From NCBI GenBank assembly GCA_032690845.1, contig CM064424.1, forward strand, positions 30,614,228-30,678,227: a stretch of 64,000 bases of DNA, written 5' to 3'. The DNA is from Eleusine coracana subsp. coracana. Its lineage: Eukaryota > Streptophyta > Magnoliopsida > Poales > Poaceae. The first letter of the stretch is position 1. Each line of letters opens with the position of its first letter. This document shows positions 45,637 through 57,310 of this stretch, piece by piece. The position numbers and the translations under genes are program-made. The notes beneath the pieces were generated by a model that had not been told where the DNA came from, ran no database searches, and saw only the letters and a list, made by a program, of their open reading frames with translations.

Positions 45637-46109
45637 TGGACAAACTGAGGTGGTCAACCGCACTTTGGGTACTATGTTGAGAGCTATTTTGAAGAAAAAT
45701 TTGAAGCAATGGGAAGAATGTTTGCCTCATGTTGAGTTTGCATATAATCGGGCAACACATTCTACTACCAAGGTAAGTCCTTTCAAGGATAGATTTCTAG
45801 ATTTGAGAAAGTCTAAATTAATGCCTAGAGCTGATGGTCCTTTCAAAAAAAAATTTAGAAGATTAATGATAATGCATACAAACTTGCGTTGCCTCCCAAG
45901 TTCGGGGTTAGTCTTACTTTTAACATTTCATATTTGAAACCATACTTGGGAGAAGAGAATGAGCTTGAGTCGAGGACGACTCCACTTCAAGAGGGGGAGG
46001 ATGATGAGGACATCACTCCTAAGGATACATGCAACACTCCTCCAATTCTGGACTTGCAAGGTCCAATGACTAGAGCTTGTGCACGACGACTAAATTTTGA
46101 GGTGAGCTC
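45637..46109 (+). pseudogene. B integrase C-terminus, purine tract and start of 3' LTR
   Basis: The frame resumes with TDGQTEVVNRTLGTMLRAIL, which holds the likely catalytic E, and HVEFAYNRATHSTTKVSPF. A second deletion removes the following domain. Reading returns at KSKLMPRADGPF, then PKFGVSLTFNISYLKPYLGE. No chromodomain is visible. The purine tract AAGAGGGGGAGGA is at 45989-46001 and the 3' LTR starts at 46002 (TGATGAGGAC). The frame runs through the LTR border into MTRACARRLN, so the protein tail is encoded by the LTR. The LTR is cut at 46109. Confidence 0.82.
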
Positions 46110-46246
46110 GTTAGTCGAAACCATAATCACGCACACACACATGCAATCCCCGGATTCCCGCATTTCAACTCAAACACCAAATCTACTCAAGTCAATTACT
46201 CATCACATATATTGCAAACAATGGCACATATCCACATGGTTTCTCA
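46110..46246 (-). repeat. Copia 3' LTR, truncated to 137 bp
   Basis: The LTR reads on the minus strand from TGAGAAACCATG at 46246, matching the first 137 bp of the LTR at 54648. The minus-strand purine tract ATCAAGGGGGAGAT (46260-46247) precedes it. It ends at a junction with element B. Confidence 0.88.
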
Positions 46247-47191
46247 ATCTCCCCCTTGATGAGTACATTGACAACCTCAAATGCAAACCTAAGGAGCTTC
46301 AACAATTATGCAAACATGCATTTAACTTTGCCACCCATAAACATAGAGCCATGAAGTGTAAAAGCAATAGCTCACAACCATACAAAGATCAAAAATAGAT
46401 AGCAAGGCATAAGCACCAAGTGCTACACAAGCTAAGCAGAAAGATTGATTAGCTTAGATAGAATCAAATTTGCTTATCATGAGAAAATCTACCACCACAT
46501 GTGTAAGTACTCCCATCCAAGGCAAAACAAGCATCAAGTGAATCATATGAATCTAGCCAGTTTCAATCGGCCAACAAGCATTCGTAGAAGATGAGATCTA
46601 CAAACGCTCACATATGCGGAGGGTCGCATGACTAGGTATGGCAAACACCCCGAGGCTTCATGTCACAGTGTTTGGATTAGCATTTCAGAATTAATCTTGA
46701 TCAAAGCACGTAGCAGATTATTCAAGTTTGTGCACAAGACAAAAGAGTATGCCTTTGCGGCAAAAGGAACACATGTTCCCACAATGTCCCATCAGGAGCT
46801 AAACATTTGCAAAGCCTTCCATTTCGTAAACACAAGGTGCCAAAGCAAAGATATCTTCTAGACTAACCTCAATGCAAGTTTCAACAAGGATAAAAGCAAT
46901 TATACACATGGTGAGCAAGTTTTAGCAAGATTAGTTCATAAGATTCACAAAAAGCTAAGTTTACCTTTAAGATTAGCAAGTTGCTCACATGAGTCTATAA
47001 CAGGCCATCTAGAAAATCTAAGCATGAAATATTACCATCACATCCACACAACATAGCTCAAGCTCAATCATAGCAAACAGAAATGCAAGAAAGCATAAGA
47101 ATCAAAGCTCATCTAGCAATGCGTATATTACATATGAGATACAATGCATAAAAGGTAAGATACATATATACAAGTGAACATCAACTCCCTC
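46247..47191 (-). other. Copia non-coding region between RNase H and the 3' LTR
   Basis: About 0.95 kb. The polypurine tract is next to the LTR. No domain was found in the rest. Open frames on the plus strand (for example 46628-46861) have no recognisable content. Confidence 0.65.
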
Positions 47192-48700
47192 TCAAATGAT
47201 GCCATAAGGATGACACACACCAAGTGCCCCCCGAAGAAAAGCATGTCTAGAAGCATCTAGGGGCTTGGTGATGATATCAGCTAGTTGGTTTCTGGTGTCG
47301 ATGTATTTGAGCTCAACATCCCCCTTCTCAACATTGTCCCTCAGGAAGTGGAATCGTACATTGATGTGTTTGACCTTATCATGTTGAATTGGGTTTTTGG
47401 CGAAGCATATGGCACTGGAGTTATCACACATCAGCGGAACACTCTTAAAGGTTAACCCATAGTCCCTTATGGTAGATACAACCCATAGGATTTGTGAGCA
47501 GCAGCTATATACTCGGCCTCTGTGGTGGATTGGGCTACACTCAACTGCTTACGAGAAGACCAACTAATCAAAGAAGTACCCAAGAAATGGCAAGTACCAG
47601 ATGTGCTCTTCGTATCAATTTTACACCCAGCAAAGTCCGCATCCGAATACCCAAAGAGATCAAGAGATGAAGATGCAGAGTACCAAAGACTGAACTCAAG
47701 GGTGTATTTGAAATACCTGAAGAGGCGCTTGACAGCCTTGCGATGGGTCACCCTTGGGGAAGCTTGAAAGCAAGCAGAAAGACACACCGCAAAGTGTATG
47801 TCGGGTCTTGTTGCTGTTAGGTACAAGAGGGAGCCAATCATGCTCATGCACTCCCTTTGGTCCACTACTTCACAGTCTTCATCAGGGTCAAGTGCCGTTG
47901 TAGTGGACATTGGTGTAGACAATGGCTTCACATTGACCATGTCGGACGTCTTTAGGAGATCCTTCATGTACTTAGCTTGATGTATGAAAGTTCCTTGCTT
48001 GTACTGCTTGATTTGAAGCCCAAGAAAGAAGGTGAGCTCACCCATCATCGACATCTGAAATCCACTTTCCATGGCTTCCTGAAATCTGGACACAAGAACA
48101 TGAGAGGAACCACCAAAGATGATATCATCCACTTAAATATGAACCATTAGAAAGTCATTGCCATGCCTGAGAGTGAACAAGGTTTTGTCAACACACCCCA
48201 TGACATACCCGCGCTCTAGCAAGAAAGTCTTTAGCCTAGCATACCATGCCCTAGGTGCTTGCTTTAGCCTGTACAAAGCTTTCTAAAGCTTGTACACACG
48301 GTTTGGGTATTTGTGGTGCTCAAAGCCAGGTGGTTTTTTTTACATAAACCTCTTCCTCTATGAAACCAGTTAGGAAAGCACTCTTGACATCTATTTGATA
48401 GAGTCTAATGCCCTTAGAGGCAGCAAATGCAAGCAAGATCCAAATGGCTTCGATGCGTGCAACAGGGGCAAATGTTTCCCCATAGTCTAAGCCCTCCACT
48501 TGACTGAAACCCTGAGAAATAAGCCTAGCCTTGTTCCTAATAACCTCACCATCTTCCCCATGCTTGTTTTTAAACACCCATTTGGTTCCTATGACATTGA
48601 CACCAACAGGAGGCTCTACTAGGGTCCACACTTTGTTTCTCTCAAAGTTCTCCAACTCCTCATGCATGGCACTAACCCAATGATCATCAGATAGTGCCTG
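47192..48700 (-). pseudogene. Copia reverse transcriptase and RNase H
   Basis: The RT start (LENFERNKVWTLVEPP, GTKWVFKNKHGEDG, YQIDVKSAFLTGF) lies at 48667-48320. A TAG at 48285-48283 stands where Q is expected (YKL-Q-KALYRLKQAPRAWY). At about 48133 the catalytic YVDD reads stop-V-D-D, a TAA replacing the Tyr codon. RT continues (DDIIFGGSS, SMIGSLLYLTATRPDI). RNase H has SDADFAGCKIDTKSTSG and STTEAEYIAAA. The last part, including DNSSAICFAKNP and LADIITKPL, lies at 47431-47192 after a stop near 47467. The loss of Tyr in YVDD alone would abolish full-length RT. Confidence 0.9.
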
Positions 48701-50346
48701 TCAAACATCCCGGGGTTCAAAGGTTGCAACAAAGAGAGAATTGGTAAAGCTGGCAAGATGTGCAGACCTTGACTTTGTTGTCCTCTCATAGAGATTACCG
48801 ATCATTTGTTGAGGTGGATGTTGACGCTGAATGTGGTGAGGAGCCTCTCTCTCAGAGCGTACCTCCCCCTCAACCATAGCTGGAGCTCGCTCGACAGCTA
48901 TTGAAGTAGATGTGGAAGCTTCTGGACCCTCTGCTAAAGTGGTGGTGGCAGCAGGAACAAGCTCAGATGAGAGATGAAGTGAATCATCATCATCATCAAA
49001 GCCTGTAGGTCCTCTTCTACAAAGATGCTCTCCACCATCTCCTTGGTACCTGCAGTCTCAATCACATTGCTCGCACAAGAGTTTGATTCATCAAAGGTTA
49101 CATCGCAGGACTCTACGATGGTGTTAGTCTCCAAATTCAAAACTCTGTAGGAGTTACCATGAAGAGAGTAACCAAGAAAGATTCCATCGAAAGATTTGGA
49201 CTCAAACTTATCAAGATTGCAACATTTGAGAATGAAGCACTTGCAGCCAAAAGCACGCAATTGAGAAATAGATTGCTTTCTCCCAAAATGCAGCTCATAA
49301 GAAGTCACATTAAGAATTGAGCGCAAGAAAATCCGATTAGAAACATAGCAAGTAGTGCTAATGGCCTCAGCCCAGAACCGCCTCGGAGTCCTATGCTCAT
49401 CGAGCATCATCCGGGCCATCTCCACCAAGGTCCTATTCTCCCTTTCAACCACACCATTCTACTGAGGAACACGAGGTGCTGAAAACTGATGCTCAATTCC
49501 GTGCTCAAGATAGAAGGCATCAAAGGAGGTGTTATTGAATTCGGTGCCATTATCACTACGGATTGCTCGTCATGCACCAGGGGGTTCCTTGAACAACCTC
49601 AAAGGTAAGCTCCGAAAGTGATGAAACACTTCATCCTTGCTCACAAGAAAGTAGACACAAGAGTAGCGAGAATAGTTGTCAACAATAACAAGAACATACC
49701 ACTTCCCACCCGACGAACAAACCCGAGAAGGACCAACAGTGTCCATGTGAAGCAACTCTTAAGGGCGTTCAGTCATCACCAAATTGATTGGTGGATGAGA
49801 AGCGGCAATCATTTTCCCATGACGACAAGGAGCACAAACCAAATCCTTATCAAATTTGAGCTTAGGCAATCCTCGGATCCAACCTAGGCCACTCAAACGA
49901 CATAACAAGTCAAAGCTCATGTGACCTACTCTCCTATGCCATTTCCAGAGCTCAGAAGAAGATTGAGCAAATAAGCACTTGTGAGAACTAGGAGAACCAG
50001 CAAGATCAGCGCAAAAAACTCTGTTAATGCGAGAAATCCCACAATCCAAGGAACCACTCGAATCAAGAACACAAGAAGCATTCGACTTAAAGCGCACTTC
50101 CAAACCAACATCAAGCAACTGAGAGACAGAGAGGAGATTGTACTTGAGATACTCAACCAAACCAACATCCTTGAGAGTGAATTTTTCATTTACCTTTAAT
50201 GCGCCTCTTGCCTTCACTCTCCCTCTCTTGTCATCTCCAAAGGTCACATACTCCTGCTGCTTCAAGGGAGTGCGGCTGGAGAACCACTTTGCATCTCCGG
50301 TCATGTGGCGCAAACAGCCGGAGTCGATCAACCATTTGTTCTCCAA
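48701..50346 (-). pseudogene. Copia protease, GAG-pre-integrase and integrase
   Basis: The protease active site is WLIDSGCLRHMTG near 50335. A GAG-pre-integrase zinc region follows (WKWHRRVGHMSFDLLC, then CAPCRHGKM) near 49960-49810. A TAA at 49761-49759 interrupts before ELLHMDTVGPSR, which holds the first integrase D. The core continues with NGTEFNNTSFDAFY near 49560, then a TAG at 49461-49459 before NGVVERENRTLVEMARMML, which carries the catalytic E. The C-terminal part (LRAFGCKCFILK, GIFLGYS) follows. Beyond about 48934 lies a low-complexity linker towards RT. Confidence 0.88.
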
Positions 50347-51815
50347 GCCTCCACCTGCTGCCTACAAAGAACGAGAAGGAAAAGTCGATGGCTCAGTGCT
50401 GTGGTTAGTCAAAAGAGATTTGGGAATCCAGCTCTTAACCAAATGACCAGTAGTAGTCATCACAGTTCTTTGCACATTATCATTCGAACGTATAGGATGA
50501 GAACCACGACGGGGAAAGCGTGGCCTATCAAAGTGTCTCGACTAAAACCTTGGGTTGTGAGGATAGAAATCATCTGTGTGAAAGCCAAATCCACATGAGT
50601 GACACTCACCACGATGGGGAAAACTAGGGCGCCAAAGTGCTGTTGTGCAAAGCCTCTGTTTCATCAATCAAAGCCTTATGAGGAATGACCCTGTCCATGA
50701 CAGGCACGAGAGAAAGAGCCAGGCTGAAAGTCAACAAAATCATCATAAAAAGCATCCCTAATCAACTCAGTTTGCTTCCTCTCAATCCTCATATGCCTAT
50801 AACAGAATTCATCCAAATGACCCTTGCGACCACAAAACATGCAAATGTAGACACCCTTAGTATTAGGCTTGGTTTGCATTGCAGGTTTGGGTTTTGGCTT
50901 CTCTGTTTGCTTTGGGTTGAAGGGGGGGTTTGGATTGGCTGGATATTATGTGTCAGTGGGTTTGATGGTGTTTTCCTCATCCTTGTAGCTGGAGCTAGGT
51001 ACAAACTTACCCACATTCTCACTCTCCTTGTCACACCTCTCAAATCCCAAGCCCAAGTTATAGGTTGACCTAGAAGCACTCTCCTTCACTCTTGCCAAAT
51101 CACTCTCAATCATTTCCTCACTCAGTAGGGTTCTCTGGAGCCTAGAAACAAGATAGTCATTTTCCTGAACTAGGACTTCGTTTTCCTCCCTAGTGATTAC
51201 TAGCTTATCCTTGAGGGTGACACACACTTCACATGGAGGTGGGAGAACTTTCAAGCGAGTCTCATGAAGCAGCTTGGACTCAAGCTCTTTGACTTTGAGG
51301 GTTCGAGCTTCCAACTCACTTGTGAGCTTGGGGCACTTCTAACATGCACCCAAAAGAGTTGGTCTAGCTTTGAGCTCATCAAGCTCCCTGAGGGCACTCT
51401 CAAGATGACTGGCAACTTGAGCATGCACACTCTCCCTCTGACTCAAATCATTCATCACAACTTAACATGACTCACACTCTACAACCATGTCATCTTTAGC
51501 AAGCTTAGACCTAAGCGAAGCAATTTCAAAATCAGCACTCTCCAACTTAGACTTAAGCTCTCTACTCTCACGAATAGCACTAAGAAGCTTATCATCTTGC
51601 AAGAGTAGAATATTGCACAGGTGATCAAGTTCAGAAGAGAGCTCATCAAGAGTGGAAGGTACCTCGCTTGTGTTAGAGTCGGATCCAGAGTCGATGTCGT
51701 GGTCGTTCTTTGCCATGAAGCAAAGCTCGGTGAAGTCATCCTTCCTCTTGACTCGTGGCTTCTGAACCTCCTCCTATGATCTTGAAAGGCCTTCGCTTGA
51801 TGTGAGGTTGACATC
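50347..51815 (-). pseudogene. Copia gag extension: coiled coil and second zinc knuckle
   Basis: On the minus strand the part from 51716 to about 50946 is rich in L, E, S and K with heptad-like spacing (for example TLDELSSELDHLCNIL and ARTLKVKELESKLL), broken by stops near 51462 and 51344. A second CX2CX4HX4C knuckle (CMFCGRKGHLDEFC) lies near 50850. Sirevirus Gag proteins are long with predicted coiled coils, which matches. The segment would add protein-protein contacts to the particle protein. Confidence 0.78.
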
Positions 51816-51817
51816 GC

Positions 51818-52843
51818 TCAAGGCGGCAATGCAGGCACGTGCAATGGCCTTGGCGAACTTCTTGGAGTTCTTGCCCTTCTTGTAGAAGCGGTTCTTCTTC
51901 TGCTTGGAGTCTTTAGTGTTGTTGTCGTGGTACCCGGCCTTCTTCTTCTTCTTGGGACAATCAGCAATGAAGTGTCCGGGTCACCACACTCGAAGCTGGT
52001 TCTTGAATCACCTCCCCTTCTCTCCTTGCGATTGTTGTAAAACTTCATGAACTTCTTTGCGAGCAAGGATAGCTCCTCGTCGGGAATGCACTCCATCTGT
52101 TCATCGGAAGCTGCAACAAGAGAAGATAGAGCAAACTGCAAGGAACACTTGTCAAGTGAGGGGTTAGTTCCATCAGAAGCATCACTGTGACTACCCTTCT
52201 GAGAGCTAGAAAGCAAAGCCATGCTAGAAGCAGGAACAGCAAGATTAGGATGAGATTTCCTAGATAGTTCATGAGATTTCAGCTTGCTATACAGTTGCTC
52301 ATAGTTCAAGGTGTTTAAGTCAGCAGTTTCTTCTAGAGCAACAATTTTAACCCCCCAAACATTTTCATCAAGTGAGTACAGCAATTGCTTAGCTCTATCA
52401 TTGTCATTGTACACAAGGTTACCACAAGCCCGCAAGTTGCACACAATTGCCTCAAACCTACGAAAAGTGTCATCTAGTGACTCGCCAGGTTTTTGTGCAA
52501 AGGTTTGATACTGTCTATTGTAAGAATCCTTACACATAGACATGACTTGATTGGTACCCTCATGGTACGTGCAGGGCTTATCCCAAATAGCATGAGCAGT
52601 GCCAATGTGTGCAATGCGATCATGTTCACTCCTACCAAGTGTAGAGAGCAGAATATTGATAGCTTTGGAGTTGTTCCCATACCTGGTCAACTCACCTACA
52701 GATGCAGTTTTCAGGTCCTGTGGTATAGCATACTCCTGCTCAACAATCTCCCAAATTGCACGTCCTTGACTCAGCACATAAGTCTTGGTCCGTGACTTCC
52801 AGTAGGGGAAGTCCTCTCCATTGAACATCCACAACTTATCCAT
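51818..52843 (-). pseudogene. Copia gag, N-terminal part
   Basis: The start at 52843 reads MDKLWMFNGEDFPYWKSRT, the usual copia gag opening. The UBN2-type gag domain follows (LLSTLGRSEHDRI, ETADLNTLNYEQLYSKLKSHE). Near 52000-51960 the first zinc knuckle is damaged. Its first Cys is Ser (SFEC), and one base is missing after GDPD, so the open frame leaves the true frame. The true frame runs on towards the coiled coil in another frame. The ATG lies 48 bp after the primer site. Confidence 0.88.
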
Positions 52844-52890
52844 GTCGCCTTCGGATCACAAAGCTGGTGAAGGTCAACTAGTGATCAAAC

Positions 52891-52904
52891 CGGCTCTGGT
52901 ACCA
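52891..52904 (-). other. Primer binding site of the copia element
   Basis: The minus strand reads TGGTACCAGAGCCG, two bases after the LTR end CCTTCA. It differs by one base from the Met-tRNA site TGGTATCAGAGC. Confidence 0.88.
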
Positions 52905-52906
52905 AT

Positions 52907-54648
52907 TGAAGGACCAAGAAGGCGACCAGAGGGGAGGGGGGGTGAATGGGAGCCAATCAAAATTCTCCAAGAGAACTTGGCCTATATCCCAAAAAACAAC
53001 CCAATTCAAACTTCAAACCGATCACCAAGACTACACACACCAACTCATGATGTACTAGACCTAGGAGTGATCAACCATAACAAAAAAACATAGCGGAAAC
53101 AACAAGAAATAGCAGAGACACGAGATAGTCAAAAATCTCACAACGTTGTACCTTCTGGACCACCAACAACAGTGCCGATTGGCCCCATCAGCAGTGCTGG
53201 TGCGGGGTTTTGCAACCCACCGGCAGTGCCGGTCCTGATCGTCGACAGTGCCGATCGACCCCGATAGAATAAGAAACTTTTAGGATTTTGGCAAATCTTC
53301 TTCAAAACTTAAACAAATGAACCCCAAATGATTCGATTTTTGGACCAGTGAATCGTTAGCACATCACGACCCTAATCCTAGAAGATCGACTCAATTGGCT
53401 CAAGGAACCATCACGAATTTCAGATCTTATGCCAAGAACACTAACAAGGGAAAACTTGAGAAATCCTTCAAATTGAAGGTGCTAGAGCTATTGATTTAGC
53501 CAAGGATCCATAGAGGATTGTTCTAGCTCATCCTAGCAACAAGTTTCTCAAGAAATCTGAGCCAAAAACTCGTTCAAAAATGAGATTGAAAATCACCATG
53601 AAAATAGCTCCAAAAATAGAGAAAAAGAGAAATTTGGGATTGAAGGGAAGAGGGAAATCTTGAGCACGAAAATACTTCTCATATCATAGAAAGGTGCTTA
53701 CAAGATCCATGGTTACAAGGCTAGGAAGCTACCCTCTTCCTCCCACTATTTGGAAGAGCAAGAGATGTCTCTCACACACCCTCTCCTCTCCTCTAAAACA
53801 TGAAGTCCTCTCCTAGGACTTTGAAATGATTTCCTAACACAAGGCTAATGGGAAGAGAGAGAGAGCTCTCCCACTAGCCGCACCTCTCCTTATATAGGCC
53901 TAGGGTCTATTGTCCACATGACCACTCTACCCTTGACCTACATAACACACCCACCTACCACCGGGGGCATAACCATCCATGTTTTTCCTCATCACCCGAA
54001 TGCCATTGGACGCTTCACGTCTTTGCTTCGTCTTGAAGCAAGCTTCGTGATGGTGCGACGTGCACCATCAACCACCGCCACCGATTTCGAGGCTCAAACC
54101 GGGAAACCGCCTTGCACACTTCTTAAAGCACGACTTCTCGATGTCGACGTGTGTGACCTTGTCCCGCGATCCTGACCGCCGGCAAGTCTCTCCCAGTCCC
54201 TGTCCATCAGGCCCCCTTGTCACTTGTACCAGCATCTCGTTCGCCTTGACTTGGTCAACACGCCGTCTTCATCACCACCACGGTTTTGAGGCTCAACATC
54301 GAAACTGTCCATGCTTCTTGCCTCTCCACGTGTACGGTGTGGATCACCCTTGACTTCACCCGACATCCCTATCATCTGGCCCCAAGTCCCCTACTTGTGC
54401 TCGATCCTCTCGCCGTTGACCGCCAAGTCGACTCCAGTGACCTACACATCTTGAGACAAGCAAACACATTTCCCAACTCCTGCACCTTCACCAATACCTC
54501 CACCAACTCCGGTTAGTCGAAACCATAATCATGCACACACACATGCAATCCCTGGATTTCCGCATTTCAACTCAACCACTAAATCCGCTCAAGTCAATTA
54601 CTCATCACATATATTGCAAACCATGGCACATATCCACATGGTTTCTCA
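52907..54648 (-). repeat. Copia 5' LTR
   Basis: The LTR runs on the minus strand from TGAGAAACC at 54648 to CCTTCA at 52907, 1742 bp. A TATA-like TATATA lies near 53893 on the minus strand. A cluster of CAGTGCCGGT and GTGCCGATCG-like short repeats lies at 53160-53260, in the transcribed part. Open frames at 53918-54516 on the plus strand have no recognised domain. Confidence 0.85.
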
Positions 54649-55290
54649 GTGTCCAAGAGTAAACAGAAGCTGGAACTACGAGAAATCAACTTTGTGAAAC
54701 CAGCTACGCCTCAATTCATGAGGTGGTCTGAAATTCCGATTACTTTTGATCGGTCGGATCATCCCAAACACTTACCCAAATTGGGTCGGTACCAGCTGGT
54801 GCTTGCTGGCACAATGAAGGAGGTGAAGTTCAACAAAGTACTTATTGATTGAGGAAGTAGTTTGGACTTAATCTTCACCAAGACGCTTCAAGAGCTCAGT
54901 CTGTTAGTCAATGACCTTCAGCCGAGTTCATCACCTTTTCATGGGATAGTGCCCCGCAAGACTTCAGTTCCTATTGGATAGATCAGTCTGCCAGTCACTT
55001 TTGGGACCCGTGAGAATATCAGGACCGAGCGCATTCTCTTCCAGGAGGACGATTTTGACTTAGCATATCATGCTATCATCGGTCGACCGGCGATAGCTAA
55101 ATTAATGGCGGTCCCACATTATCCATATCTCACCCATAAGATGCCAGGCCCAAACGGAATAATCTCCCTCCACTCTGATCTTTGGAATTCTTTTGATTGT
55201 GATGTACAATGTTGTGAGATGGCCAATAAGCAGTTGATGCTGTCTGGCGGGCAGGAGATCCAGAAGGCAGTCGGCATAGAGGAGTAGACT
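54649..55290 (+). pseudogene. D protease region
   Basis: The reading starts with WSEIPITFDRSDHPKHL and passes through YQLVLAGTMKEVKFNKVLID to the protease active site, where TGA at 54850 replaces the Gly codon (ID-stop-GSSLDLIF). A TAG at 54979 stands where Q is expected (IG-stop-ISLPVTFGT). FDLAYHAIIGRPAIAKLMA near 55050-55110 is the conserved distal protease motif. The frame ends at a TAG at 55285. Confidence 0.82.
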
Positions 55291-56702
55291 GATGCGGCAG
55301 TCCCTGTGAAGAAGCCCACCAAGGACAAGATCCAGACTAATGACATCCAGACCAAGGAGATTGTGCTCGACCCTGAAGACCCCGATAAGGTAACTTATGC
55401 AGGGCCAACCTCGACGAGAAATAGGAACTCACACTCACTCTTTTCCTCTAGGAAAATAGGGACATCTTTGCATGGAAGCCATCTGACATGCCAGGAGTTC
55501 CTAGGGAAAAGATTGAGCATGAGTCATGGGTGCCTCCTGGGGCCACCCCCGTTCGACAAAGACTTAGAAGATTTGCACAAGACCGCAAGGACGCCATGAA
55601 GAAGGAGATAGTTAGACTACTAGATGCTAAGTTTATAAAGGAAGTGTATTATCCGGACTGGTTAGCAAATCCAGTCCTTGTACCTAAAAAGAATAAAGAG
55701 TGGAGGATGTGTGTTGATTATACCAATCTCAACATGGTCTATCCTAAAGACCCTTTTGCTCTTCCTCGCATTGATCAGACAATAGACTCAATAGCCGGGT
55801 GTGAGCTTTTAAGCTTTCTGGATGCCTATTCAGGCTATCACCAGATCCCACTGAAAGTCGAAGATCAGATTAAAACTTCTGTTATAACACCCTTTGGTGC
55901 CTATTGCTATATCACAATGCCCTTTGGTCTGAAAAATGCTGGTGCGACTTACCAACAAGGTATTCAACGCTGCCTTGCTACTCAGATTGGTCGGAACACA
56001 GAAGCATATGTTGATGACATTGTTGTCAAGACTCGAAACGTCGAAGAACTCCTTTCATACCTGGCAGAGACCTTTGACAATCTGAGACATTACTCAATGA
56101 AATTGAATCCTAAAAAGTGTGTTTTTGGGGTTCCTTCGGGAAAGCTACTCGATTACATCGTTTCAAAACGAGGTATAGAGGCTAATCCGGTTAAAATCAA
56201 GGCGACCCTTGATATGGGGCCACCTAATTCTCAAAGGGACGTTCAGAAGCTGATCGGATGCATGGCATCCTTGAGTCGCTTTATCTCCCGACTGGGGGTT
56301 AGAGGGTTACCACTTTTTAGACTGCTTAAAAAGCAGGATGACTTTTTTTGGACAGAAGAAGCACAGTCAGCATTGGACGAGTTGAAGGTTCACCTCAGCA
56401 GCATTCATGTATTGGTGCCTCCGGAGCCAGGAGAAAAGCTTCAACTTTACATATCGGCCACAACATAAGTTGTGAGTACTGTTTTGACAATCGCCCAAGA
56501 GGAAGAGGGTCATATACAAAAAGTACAACACCCGGTGTATTTTGTTAGTGAGGTTCTCAGTGCCTCTAAAACAAGATATCATCCGATCTTGAAATTGTTG
56601 TACACATTGTTGATCACCTCCAGGAAGTTGAAGCATTATTTTCAAGCTCATCCGATCGAAGTCCAGACATCCTTTGCACTTGGAACAGTGCTTCATAATT
56701 GA
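55291..56702 (+). pseudogene. D reverse transcriptase and first RNase H
   Basis: The RT start DMPGVPREKIEHESWV lies near 55484. The frame 55488-56468 then holds NPVLVPKKNKEWRMCVDYTNLN, MPFGLKNAGATYQ near 55917 and the catalytic YVDD at 56007-56018. A stop (TAA) at 56466 falls at the RNase H start (ATT-stop-VVSTVL). RNase H continues in the frame of 56472 (VYFVSEVLSASKTRY, TSRKLKHYFQAH) to a TGA at 56700, where T1-type elements have an Arg codon after HN. RT itself is uninterrupted. Confidence 0.88.
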
Positions 56703-57310
56703 GAGGCTAAAGGAAAATTGCTAAGTGGGCAGTCAAACTTGGTAAGTATACCATTACGTTCGTGCCTCGGTCGGCAATTAAAGGACAAGCGTTGGCTGAC
56801 TTTGTTTCTGAGTGGACGGAGATTCAAAATCCTCCTGCAACACAAGATGTTGAGTACAGAAAAATGTACTTTGACGGCTCTCTTCAATTGCCTGGAGCTG
56901 GTGCGGGAGTCGTGTTTATATCGCCCACAGGAGAGAAGCTTTGGTATGTACTTCTGGTTATGTTTCGTGCATCTAATAATGCTGCGGAGTATGTAGCCCT
57001 CTTGCACGGTCTGCGCATTGCTATATCACTCGGTATTAAGCATCTTGACGTCTTTGGTGACTCGGCCTTGGTCATTAATCAGGTCACCAAAGAATGGAAC
57101 TGTGTAGATGATAACATGAGTGCTTATTGTCAGGAAGTAAGGAAGCTTGAGGACAAATTTGATGGATTGAAGTTCACGCACGTTCTTCGGGATAACAACC
57201 AGGCGGCTGATGAATTGGCTAAGATGGATCATCTCGATCTGAAGTCCCACCCCGTGTTTTCTTACACACCCTGGACACCCCCACTATTTCTCCCTGGTCG
57301 GATGTATTAA
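56703..57310 (+). pseudogene. D second RNase H domain
   Basis: After a frame change the open frame 56762-57310 covers the linker (IKGQALADFVSEWTEIQNPP). The RNase H fold follows: YFDGSLQLPGAGAGVVF near 56868, FRASNNAAEYVALLHGL near 56966, FGDSALVINQVTKEW near 57053 and NNQAADELAKM near 57195. These supply the acidic residues of the active site. This frame shows the 45 or so linker residues that are missing in T1. It ends in a TAA at 57308. Confidence 0.86.

Larger units (their letters stand above)
39467..46109 (+). mobile_element. B: CRM-like chromovirus, nearly full length, defective
   Basis: B has a 5' LTR, primer site, leader, gag, protease, RT, RNase H, integrase, purine tract and the first 108 bp of the 3' LTR. 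It inserted into the C2 LTR after GTTGG. Defects are a 25-bp deletion in gag, a one-base insertion before the RT region and two deletions in the integrase region. RT and RNase H are open with no stop, so B is probably younger than A. The 3' LTR is cut by a deletion junction with a copia LTR at 46109/46110. Confidence 0.82.
46110..54648 (-). mobile_element. Sirevirus-like Ty1/copia element, defective
   Basis: On the minus strand the order is 5' LTR (54648-52907), Met-type primer site, gag, coiled-coil extension with a second zinc knuckle, protease, integrase, RT, RNase H, a 0.9-kb non-coding part, purine tract and 137 bp of 3' LTR. Protease and integrase before RT define copia. The long gag with coiled coil fits the Sirevirus genus. 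Stops at 48283, 49459 and 49761 and a frameshift in gag make it inactive. On the right it sits in Tat element D. On the left its LTR is cut and joined to element B. Confidence 0.88.
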
